Positions 57,609-64,000 of a stretch of 64,000 nt of DNA are shown piece after piece. Under the pieces are notes generated by a model. The model searched no databases. It was not told where the DNA came from and was given only the letters and a program-made list of their open reading frames with translations. The translations under genes were made by a program, and so were the position numbers. Location of the stretch: assembly GCF_032484785.1 (NCBI RefSeq), contig NZ_JAUETR010000001.1, positions 1,302,001 through 1,366,000 of the forward strand, read 5' to 3'. Position 1 is the stretch's first letter. Each line of letters opens with the position of its first letter. Origin of the DNA: Bradyrhizobium sp. SZCCHNS1050 (lineage in GTDB: Bacteria; Pseudomonadota; Alphaproteobacteria; Rhizobiales; Xanthobacteraceae).

Positions 57609-59480
57609 TCAGGCCCCCGCGACGCCCAGCAGTACCAGCCGGTTGAGACGGGCCGCGAAGGCGGCCGGATCCTCCGGCAGTTCGCCGTCGAGGATCTGCG
57701 CCTGTTCGAGCAGCAGGAACGACAGATCGTCGACCTTGGCCTTGTCGGCGGCGGCCTTGGCGACCGCCACGACCAGCGGATGGCGCAGATTGATCTCGAG
57801 GATCGGCTTGGTGCGCGCCCCGCGCGCCTGCTGCGACAGGATGCGCTCCAGCTCGCGATCCGGACCATGGCTGCCGGCCACCAGGCACGACGCGCTGGTG
57901 GTAAGCCGGGTCGAGACCTTCACGTCGGTGACGTGGTCGCCGAGGCTCGCCTTGATCAACGCGATCGTGTTGGCTTCGTCGGCCGCCGGCTGCGCCTCGT
58001 CCGCTTGCGTCGGCTCGGTTACCGGGATCGGGTCGAAATTGATGTCGCCCTGGCTCAGCGACTTCAGCGGCTTGCCGTCGAACTCCAGCCGTGCCGAGGT
58101 CCAGAACGCATCGACCGGATCGGTGAGGAGCAGCACTTCGACGCCGCGCGCCTTGGCGGCCTCGAGCCGCGGATTGGACTTCAGCCGCTCGATGCTGTCA
58201 CCAACCAGGAAATAGATCTCGGTCTGGTTCTCCTTGAGACCCTCGACATATTGCTTCAGCGATCGCCGCTCGCCCGATGTCGTGGTGAAGCGCGACAGCG
58301 CCAGCAGCTTGTCGCGGCGCTCGAAATCCTCGTACAGGCCTTCCTTGATCACGGCGCCGAACGAATCCCAGATCTTGTCGAAGTTTTCGGCATCCTTGTC
58401 GGCGAGCTGCTCCAGCTCGCCGATCACGCGCGTGGTCACGGCCTTGCGGATCTGCGCCAGCTGCGGATTGTTCTGCAGCATCTCGCGCGACAAATTGAGC
58501 GGCAGGTCCTCGCTGTCGATCACTCCGCGGATGAAGCGCAGATAGGCCGGCATCAGGTCGGCGTCATCGGTGATGAAGACGCGGCGAACATAGAGCTTGA
58601 CCTTGCCCTTGCGCGCCGGCTCGAACAGGTCGAACGGCTTGGTCGACGGCGCGAACAGCAGCACCGCGTAGGAATAGCGGCCCTCGGCCCGGTAGTGCAG
58701 CGTCATCGCCGGCTCGTCGAACGCGTGCGCAATCGACTTGTAGGCCTTGCTGTAGTCCTCGGACGTCAGCTCGGACTTCGAGCGCTGCCACAGCGCGCTG
58801 GCGGAGTTGATCTGGCGCGGCTCGCCCTCCTCCGGCACCAGCATGATCGGAAACTGGATGTTGTCGGAATAGGCGGTGACGATGCGCTCGATCTCATAGG
58901 TTTCGAGATATTTCTTGGCGTCGTCCTTGAGGTGCAGCACGATCTCGGTGCCGCGCGTCACCCGCTTGGCATCCTCCTCGGACGCGGGCGCCACCTCGAA
59001 GCCGGCGCCGCCCGACGAGGTCCACGTCCAGACCTCGCTGCCGCCGGCACGGCGGCTGATCACGACGATGCGGTCGGCGACCATGAAGGCCGAGTAGAAG
59101 CCGACGCCGAACTGGCCGATCAGGCCGGTGCCGTCCTTGGCCTCGGCCAGCTTCTGCACGAACGCCTTGGTGCCGGAGCGGGCGATGGTGCCGAGATGGT
59201 CGATCAGTTCCTGGCGCTCCATGCCGATGCCGCTGTCGGCGATGGTCAGCGCATCAGCGGCCTTGTTCGGGATGATGCGGATCTGCGGCGCCTCGCCCTC
59301 GCCGATCAGGTCGGGTCTGGCGATCGCCTCGTAACGCAGCTTGTCACAGGCGTCCGAGGCGTTCGAAATCAGCTCGCGCAGGAAAATGTCGGTCTCGGAG
59401 TAGACCGAATGCACCATCAGATGGAGCAGCTCGGAGACTTCGGCCTGGAAGGAATGGCTAACGGTGGCGGTGTCGGTCAT
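57609..59480 (-). CDS. htpG: Molecular chaperone HtpG (Hsp90)
   Basis: 623-residue ATP-dependent chaperone. The GHKL ATP site is intact: [38 protein letters not shown]; the middle domain contains the [19 protein letters not shown] motif and the C-terminal dimerisation domain is full length. ATG 59480 is used; ATG 59498 would add six residues. A sigma-32-like promoter is proposed upstream, consistent with heat-shock control. Confidence 0.96.
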   Translation of the reverse strand: MTDTATVSHSFQAEVSELLHLMVHSVYSETDIFLRELISNASDACDKLRYEAIARPDLIGEGEAPQIRIIPNKAADALTIADSGIGMERQELIDHLGTIARSGTKAFVQKLAEAKDGTGLIGQFGVGFYSAFMVADRIVVISRRAGGSEVWTWTSSGGAGFEVAPASEEDAKRVTRGTEIVLHLKDDAKKYLETYEIERIVTAYSDNIQFPIMLVPEEGEPRQINSASALWQRSKSELTSEDYSKAYKSIAHAFDEPAMTLHYRAEGRYSYAVLLFAPSTKPFDLFEPARKGKVKLYVRRVFITDDADLMPAYLRFIRGVIDSEDLPLNLSREMLQNNPQLAQIRKAVTTRVIGELEQLADKDAENFDKIWDSFGAVIKEGLYEDFERRDKLLALSRFTTTSGERRSLKQYVEGLKENQTEIYFLVGDSIERLKSNPRLEAAKARGVEVLLLTDPVDAFWTSARLEFDGKPLKSLSQGDINFDPIPVTEPTQADEAQPAADEANTIALIKASLGDHVTDVKVSTRLTTSASCLVAGSHGPDRELERILSQQARGARTKPILEINLRHPLVVAVAKAAADKAKVDDLSFLLLEQAQILDGELPEDPAAFAARLNRLVLLGVAGA

Positions 59481-59524
59481 CGTCGTACGTTGGCCCATGC
59501 TATCAGGGGTGGAGAGAGACCGTC

Positions 59525-59553
59525 GATATAGCGCGGCGGCGGCACCGATCAAG
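59525..59553 (-). promoter_or_regulatory. Possible RpoH promoter of htpG
   Basis: On the minus strand CTTGAT (59553-59548), a 16-base spacer and CTATATC (59531-59525). Matches the -35 well and the -10 only partly. It overlaps the end of the marR-type gene. Confidence 0.4.
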
Positions 59554-60067
59554 CCTTTCGGCCGGGGGGATCATCGAGCGATCGTTCGGCGGCCGCGAGC
59601 AGCTTGTCGATGACCGTGTCGAGGGTCGCGATCTCGGCGGCCGAAAGCACGCTGAGCAGCTCGGCCTCGCGCGCCAGCGCATGGGGCACGATTCTGCGGT
59701 ACAGCGCCCGCCCGGCGGCCGTCAGCGCCACGATCCGCTCGCGGCCGTCCTCGGGATCGCGGCTGCGGCTGACGATCCCGCGCGCCTCCAGACTCTGCAT
59801 GGCGCGGCTGACGTTCATCTTGTCGAGCGTCGTCAGCCGGCCGATCTGCTTGGTCGGCAATTGCGGCTGCTCGCCCAGCGCCGCCAAGATGCGCCATTCC
59901 TGGCGCGACAGCGCGAACCTGTCGCCGTAGACCTCCGCCACCGCCAGCGACACCTGCTCGGCGAGCCGGGCCAGCCGGTAGGGAAAATAGCGCTGCAATC
60001 GGAGCTCGCGCTCCGTGGCCGCCTCGCCCTGCTTGCGGTCCCGCATGTCGCTGGCCAGCTTCGTCAT
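59549..60067 (-). CDS. MarR-family transcriptional regulator
   Basis: 172-residue winged-helix regulator: [67 protein letters not shown] spans the whole domain, with the DPEDGRER wing. MarR proteins respond to phenolics. ATG 60067 has AGAGGA upstream. It is divergent from the VOC/monooxygenase genes; palindromes at 60119-60132 (CCGAT/ATCGG) and 60136-60159 (GATCTGG/CCAGATC) in the 140-base gap are candidate operators. Confidence 0.9.
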   Translation of the reverse strand: MTKLASDMRDRKQGEAATERELRLQRYFPYRLARLAEQVSLAVAEVYGDRFALSRQEWRILAALGEQPQLPTKQIGRLTTLDKMNVSRAMQSLEARGIVSRSRDPEDGRERIVALTAAGRALYRRIVPHALAREAELLSVLSAAEIATLDTVIDKLLAAAERSLDDPPGRKA

Positions 60068-60133
60068 CGCGTCCTCTGCCCTCGTCCGTTCCGGGCGCTC
60101 GCCCCTGGCGACCTCAATCCGATCCCAATCGGG

Positions 60134-60147
60134 TTGATCTGGATCAA
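60134..60147 (+). promoter_or_regulatory. FNR/FixK box 3, for the VOC gene
   Basis: TTGAT-CTGG-ATCAA, perfect. Centre 60140.5 predicts a start near 60182, 26 bases before the VOC ATG. It overlaps the candidate MarR operator, so oxygen and an aromatic signal may be combined. Confidence 0.75.
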
Positions 60148-60207
60148 GGCGACCAGATCGTATCATCCGTTACCATCTTGCCAACCACGAACATGGGAGG
60201 AGAAGAC

Positions 60208-60750
60208 ATGCAGATCGAGAAGATCCATCACGTCGCCTATCGCTGCGTCGACGCCAAGGCCACGGTCGAGTTCTACAAGAAGGTCCTCAACATGGACCTG
60301 CTCGGCGCCATCGCCGAGGACAAGGTGCCCTCGACCAAGGCGCCCGATCCGTACATGCACATCTTCCTGGATGCGGGAAACGGCAACATCCTCGCCTTCT
60401 TCGAGCTGCCGAACTCGCCGCCGATGGGCCGCGATCCGAACACCCCGGAATGGACCCAGCACATCGCCTTCCAGGTCAAGGACATGGAGGAGCTGGAAGA
60501 AGCCAAGGCGCGCGCCGAGGCCGCCGGCCTCGACGTCGTCGGGATCACCGACCACACCATCTTCAAGTCGATCTATTTCCATGATCCGAGCGGCCATCGG
60601 CTGGAGATCGCGGCCTGGACTGCAACGCCCGAGCAGATCGCGCGGATGAAGTCGGTCGCCCACGCCATGGTCGACGAATGGGCGACCACCAAGAAGCCGC
60701 CGCGGCACACCGCCTGGATGCACGAGAAGGAATTCGCAGGCAGCGACTGA
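60208..60750 (+). CDS. VOC-family (glyoxalase/extradiol dioxygenase-like) protein
   Basis: 180-residue metalloenzyme of the vicinal-oxygen-chelate superfamily. His in IHHVAYRCVD, Glu in ILAFFELPNS, His in QHIAFQVKD and Glu in DPSGHRLEIAAW are the usual four metal positions. ATG 60208 has GGGAGGAG upstream. With the flavin monooxygenase 50 bases downstream it forms an operon probably for aromatic-ring processing; ring cleavage or isomerisation are both possible. Confidence 0.88.
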   Translation: MQIEKIHHVAYRCVDAKATVEFYKKVLNMDLLGAIAEDKVPSTKAPDPYMHIFLDAGNGNILAFFELPNSPPMGRDPNTPEWTQHIAFQVKDMEELEEAKARAEAAGLDVVGITDHTIFKSIYFHDPSGHRLEIAAWTATPEQIARMKSVAHAMVDEWATTKKPPRHTAWMHEKEFAGSD

Positions 60751-60801
60751 GCGATTGCTCGTCCCGACAGTCCCGACCGCAACGCGCCAGGCGAGGCAGC
60801 C

Positions 60802-62439
60802 ATGAGCAACTATGTCTATCCGCGATTTCCCTATGTCTGCTCGGTAGAGCAGCGCAGCGGCGAGACCCGCCGCCATCCGATCGTCGTGATCGGCGCCGGG
60901 CCGATCGGCCTGACGGCGGCGCTCGATCTCGCCGCCCGCGGCCAGCCGGTGGTCGTGCTCGACGACAACGACACCGTCAGCATCGGCTCTCGCGCCGTGT
61001 GCTACGCCAAGCGCCCGCTCGAGATCTGGGATCGGCTCGGCTGCGCCGCGCCGATGGTGGAAAAGGGCGTGAGCTGGAACATCGGCAAGGTGTTCTTCCG
61101 CGACCAGCTCTCTTATCAATTCGATTTGCTGCCCGAGCCCGACCATCGCTGGCCGGCAATGATCAACCTGCAACAATACTATCTCGAGGAGATTCTGGTC
61201 GATGCCTGCAACAGGACTCCGCTGATCGATCTGCGCTGGAAGCATCGGCTCGTCAGCCTCAAGCAGACCGACGACTTCGCGCAGCTCGCGGTGGAGACGC
61301 CGGACGGCATCTTCACCATGGAGGCGCAGTGGGTGATCGCCTGCGACGGCGCCAATTCCGATACGCGGCGCATGGTCGGCGCCGAGTTCACGGGCCAGTT
61401 CTTTCAGGACCGCTTCCTGATCGCCGACGTCAGGATGAAGGCGGAGTTTCCGACCGAGCGCTGGTTCTGGTTCGATCCGCCGTTCCATCCGGGGCAGTCG
61501 GTGCTGCTGCATCGCCAGTCCGACAACATCTGGCGCATCGACTTCCAGCTCGGCTGGGACGCCAATCCGGACGAGGAGAAGAAGCCCGAGCGCGTGATCC
61601 CGCGCATCCGGGCCATGCTCGGCGAGAGCACCGAATTTGAGCTCGAATGGGTGTCGATCTATCAGTTCGCCTGCCGCCGGATCGACAATTTCCGTCACGG
61701 CCGCGTCCTCTTCGCGGGCGACGCGGCGCACCAGGTGTCGCCGTTCGGCGCCCGCGGCGCCAACACCGGCGTGCAGGACATCGACAACCTCGCCTGGAAG
61801 CTGGCAATGGTGCTGCGCGGCGAGGCGCCGGAGAGCCTGATCGACAGCTATCACGAGGAGCGCGCCTTTGCCGCCGACGACAACATCCTGAACTCGACGC
61901 GCGCGACCGATTTCATCACGCCGAAGACGCAAGCGAGTCGCCTTTACCGCGACGCCGTGCTCGACCTCGCACAGAACCACAGCTTTGCGCGGCCGCTGGT
62001 CAACAGCGGCCGGCTGTCGACGCCGACGCCCTATGTCGCGTCGTCGTTGAACACGCCTGACGGCGGCAGCGTCCCCGGCGCGATGGCGCCTGGCACCAAT
62101 GCCGCCGATGCGCCGGTGACGATCGCGGGCGAGCCCGGCTGGTTGCTGAACTGTCTCGGCTCCGGCTTCACCGTGGTCACGTTCGACCCCGCCGTGACGG
62201 CCGAGCAGCTCACCATCGACGGCATCACGGCGCAGGTGATCGTCGTCGGTCGCGACATCGCCGATGCCACGGGCCTGCTCGCGGCACGATACGGCGCCTC
62301 GCCCGGCACGACCTATCTGTTCCGTCCCGATCAATATGTCACCGCCCGCTGGCCGCAGTTCGACGGGGACGCGATCACGGACGCGGTCCGGCGCGCCTGC
62401 GGCAGGCGCGGCGCGGTCCAGCAGGAGCTTGCAGCATGA
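60802..62439 (+). CDS. FAD-dependent aromatic monooxygenase (MhpA/PheA-like)
   Basis: 545-residue class-A flavoprotein hydroxylase. FAD motif VVIGAGPIGLTAALDLA with GxGxxG at 31-36, the DG motif in VIACDGANSDTRR, and the second FAD motif FAGDAAHQVSPFGARGANTG near residue 306; C-terminal thioredoxin-like domain from about 400. Hydroxylates a phenolic acid such as 3-(3-hydroxyphenyl)propionate-like compounds with NAD(P)H and oxygen. The MarR gene and VOC neighbour fit aromatic breakdown. Stop overlaps the start of the DUF2783 gene. Confidence 0.9.
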   Translation: MSNYVYPRFPYVCSVEQRSGETRRHPIVVIGAGPIGLTAALDLAARGQPVVVLDDNDTVSIGSRAVCYAKRPLEIWDRLGCAAPMVEKGVSWNIGKVFFRDQLSYQFDLLPEPDHRWPAMINLQQYYLEEILVDACNRTPLIDLRWKHRLVSLKQTDDFAQLAVETPDGIFTMEAQWVIACDGANSDTRRMVGAEFTGQFFQDRFLIADVRMKAEFPTERWFWFDPPFHPGQSVLLHRQSDNIWRIDFQLGWDANPDEEKKPERVIPRIRAMLGESTEFELEWVSIYQFACRRIDNFRHGRVLFAGDAAHQVSPFGARGANTGVQDIDNLAWKLAMVLRGEAPESLIDSYHEERAFAADDNILNSTRATDFITPKTQASRLYRDAVLDLAQNHSFARPLVNSGRLSTPTPYVASSLNTPDGGSVPGAMAPGTNAADAPVTIAGEPGWLLNCLGSGFTVVTFDPAVTAEQLTIDGITAQVIVVGRDIADATGLLAARYGASPGTTYLFRPDQYVTARWPQFDGDAITDAVRRACGRRGAVQQELAA

Positions 62440-62630
62440 GCCTGACCCTAACCCCGAACATCAGCGATCCCGACGACTTCTATGCCGAGCTGATCGGCGG
62501 CCAGCGCGACCTCGGCGAGGACGAGGCGCTGCGCATGAACGCCAGGCTGGTGCTGCTGCTCGCCAACCATATCGGTGACCGGGCGATCCTGAGCGAGGCG
62601 ATCCGGCTGGCAAGGTCGCCCGCCGGCTGA
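62436..62630 (+). CDS. DUF2783-family small protein
   Basis: 64-residue DUF2783 protein (DPDDFYAELIGGQRDLGEDEALRMNARLVLLLANHIGD), all helical. Overlaps the monooxygenase gene by four bases (ATGA), strictly coupled. DUF2783 genes regularly follow this type of monooxygenase, so it may be a subunit or regulator of the hydroxylase; no function is established. Confidence 0.88.
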   Translation: MSLTLTPNISDPDDFYAELIGGQRDLGEDEALRMNARLVLLLANHIGDRAILSEAIRLARSPAG

Positions 62631-62664
62631 CGCAGGCCGCAACACGTCACATCGGCAGCCGGCT

Positions 62665-62678
62665 TTGATCCGGATCAA
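62665..62678 (+). promoter_or_regulatory. FNR/FixK box 4
   Basis: TTGAT-CCGG-ATCAA, perfect and extended by further pairs (GGCT/AGCC). Predicts a start near 62713, leaving a leader of about 165 bases before the membrane protein gene. Confidence 0.7.
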
Positions 62679-62796
62679 AGCCGTTTCTCCGCATTTTGCG
62701 GCAGACAGAGAGACCAGCCGGCGAGTCGTGCGCCGGCGCAGAGTCCGCTCGCCTGCGCACATTGCGGCTCCCGATCCGATCCCGGTCGGTTTCATT

Positions 62797-62817
62797 GTGA
62801 CAACATCATAATGTCAC
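62797..62817. promoter_or_regulatory. Palindrome in the leader of the membrane-protein gene
   Basis: GTGACA (62797-62802) and TGTCAC (62812-62817) with nine bases between. Could be an operator of a second promoter or an mRNA hairpin 60 bases before the start codon. Confidence 0.4.
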
Positions 62818-62877
62818 GCCACATTCACCGAGGCCCTTTACGTCTTCGCCTCGTTCCACAACGGCACGGGGATTCGC

Positions 62878-63528
62878 ATGTCGCGCTACTACAAGACGCT
62901 GCAGACGCAGCGCTTCGACGACTATCGCTACTATCATCAGAGCCGGATCAATCAGACGCTGCACCTGGTCAGCGCCGTGATCTTCCTCCTGTGCTATGCG
63001 CTGCTGTTCAAGGATCCGGCGATGGCCGGCCTGGTCGGCTGGCTCGCGATGCTGACGCGGCAGACCGGGCACTTCTTCTTCGAACCGAACGGCTATGACC
63101 ACGTCAACGGCGTCAGCAACGACTACAAGGAGGCGGTCAAGGTCGGCTACAATCAGACCCGCAAGATCGTGCTGCTGACGGTGTGGGGCCTGGTGCCGGC
63201 GGCGCTGTTCGCGTTTCCGACGCTGTTCGGCCTGTTCGCCGAGCCGACCGGCCGGATGGACTTCGTCCGCCACGTCGGCCTGCTCTGGCTCGCGGTCGGC
63301 ATCGGCGGCGGCCTGTTTCGCGTCATCCAGCTGTTTGCAATGCAGGATGTCTCGACGGGCCTGATCTGGGCCTTCAAGGTGCTGACCGACCCGTTCCACA
63401 ATATCGCGCTGTATTGGAAGTCGCCGCTGGCGCTGCTGCGCGGCGAGTTGATCGATCCGACCATCAAGGACGCCTCGCATTGGGGCGCCGCCGAGGACGA
63501 GGCCGAAGAAGCTGCGCATCTCACCTGA
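62878..63528 (+). CDS. Membrane protein of unknown function (216 aa)
   Basis: 216 residues with four hydrophobic segments (about 27-45, 49-60, 98-120, 133-152). The region HQSRINQTLHLVSAVIFLL...GWLAMLTRQTGHFFFEPNGYDHVNG has the N..H...GW...GH.F.E arrangement reminiscent of Mpo1-like (DUF962) fatty-acid dioxygenases, but the match is weak. C-terminal tail is acidic. Preceded by a FixK/FNR box, so probably raised at low oxygen. Start ATG 62878; no strong ribosome-binding site. Confidence 0.7.
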   Translation: MSRYYKTLQTQRFDDYRYYHQSRINQTLHLVSAVIFLLCYALLFKDPAMAGLVGWLAMLTRQTGHFFFEPNGYDHVNGVSNDYKEAVKVGYNQTRKIVLLTVWGLVPAALFAFPTLFGLFAEPTGRMDFVRHVGLLWLAVGIGGGLFRVIQLFAMQDVSTGLIWAFKVLTDPFHNIALYWKSPLALLRGELIDPTIKDASHWGAAEDEAEEAAHLT

Positions 63529-63654
63529 TCGCGAGTTCCCGCCGCCGGCCGATCCTGCGGCGGGAGTCCTCGAACAGACGGGCTGCAACAACATGGAACA
63601 ACTCTCCTACTGCGCCGTTGCGGGCTTAGTGCTGGTGGCCTTCAGGAGCTTTCC

Positions 63655-64000
63655 ATGTGTGACTACAGCCTCCATACTGTTGCTTCCCGTGACGCCAAGA
63701 CTGCCGACGTGCTGGTCTCCTGTCGATTTCCCGGCACGGAGACCCGCGGCTTCTGCACCAAGGACGACCCGTTGACCGCCGTCTGCCTGCGGCCGGGCAC
63801 GGAGCTCGCCTTCGAAGACGATGTCCGCATCAAGGGCTTCTTCTTCCGGCGCAAGGTCGGCGCCCATCTCGCCCGCTTCCGGCAGGTCGACACCAACAAG
63901 CCGACCGAACATCACGATGCGCTCGAATTCTCCAATGGCCGAATCGTCAAGGTCACCGACCTCGCCACCGGCCAGCGCGCCCGCGTGCTGCAGATGCCGG
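63655..64000 (+). CDS. Hypothetical protein (3' truncated)
   Basis: First 115 codons of a gene that runs off the window. AGGAG lies eight bases before ATG 63655. The sequence (CDYSLHTVASRDAKTADVLV, then TRGFCTKDDPLTAVCLRPGTELAFEDDV) has no signal peptide or known domain that I recognise. Codon usage is normal. Function unknown. Confidence 0.75.
   Translation, partial: MCDYSLHTVASRDAKTADVLVSCRFPGTETRGFCTKDDPLTAVCLRPGTELAFEDDVRIKGFFFRRKVGAHLARFRQVDTNKPTEHHDALEFSNGRIVKVTDLATGQRARVLQMP

Overview
The window reads as chromosomal DNA of an alphaproteobacterium of the Bradyrhizobium group (Nitrobacteraceae). This is inferred from the very GC-rich coding style with open shadow frames everywhere, a squalene-hopene cyclase, homospermidine synthase with an ornithine decarboxylase, tandem arylamine N-acetyltransferases, a P1B-5 metal ATPase with a hemerythrin tail, a ROSE-type RNA thermometer under a heat-shock sigma factor promoter, FixK/FNR boxes, and several families of long intergenic palindromes. 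The species cannot be fixed from the sequence alone.

Layout. 1-8 kb: end of an amino-acid-type ABC binding protein, a TadG-like pilus protein with a von Willebrand A domain, a TPR protein, two alpha/beta hydrolases, a small heat-shock gene with RpoH promoter, ROSE thermometer and terminator, and a secreted repeat-rich protein. 8.5-15 kb: glutamate synthase (gltB, gltD). 15-24.6 kb: a possible structured RNA, two tandem N-acetyltransferases, an HxlR regulator divergent from a carboxymuconolactone decarboxylase-like protein across a two-site operator, arabinose-5-phosphate isomerase, an outer-membrane barrel protein, an SPFH/NfeD pair, ferrochelatase and a MAPEG protein. 24.8-28.1 kb: squalene-hopene cyclase, then an IS110-family element sitting inside an intergenic palindrome. 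28-32 kb: a nickel/cobalt exporter-like protein, a DUF1007 protein and an M3 oligopeptidase. 33-37 kb: polyamine synthesis (ornithine decarboxylase, homospermidine synthase) with an acetyltransferase and a RidA protein. 37.4-42.7 kb: a zinc-uptake operon behind a Zur-like palindrome, followed by a COG0523 GTPase and a WD40 protein. 42.8-48.3 kb: fluoride channel, superoxide dismutase, acetyltransferase, a 1-kb repeat-rich gap, DUF2147, DUF3095 and RMD1-like proteins. 48.4-64 kb: MgtC-like protein, ribbon-helix-helix protein, P1B-5 ATPase, a four-gene acyl-activation cluster with its own carrier protein, a Bug-type binding protein, HtpG, MarR regulator, VOC protein, flavin monooxygenase with DUF2783, a membrane protein and a truncated hypothetical gene.

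Connections. Three regulatory themes stand out: heat shock (RpoH promoter plus ROSE upstream of hsp20, and a weaker RpoH-like promoter before htpG); metal homeostasis (zinc operon, nickel/cobalt exporter, P1B-5 ATPase); and low oxygen (four FNR/FixK-type palindromes between 49 and 63 kb, one placed ideally for the P1B-5 ATPase and one for the VOC gene). The most striking single observation is that the 160-bp non-coding end of the IS110 element folds into two loops whose sides match, in the expected sense, the four half-sites of its own ends and of the palindrome it interrupts. This is a complete bridge-RNA prediction read straight from the sequence.
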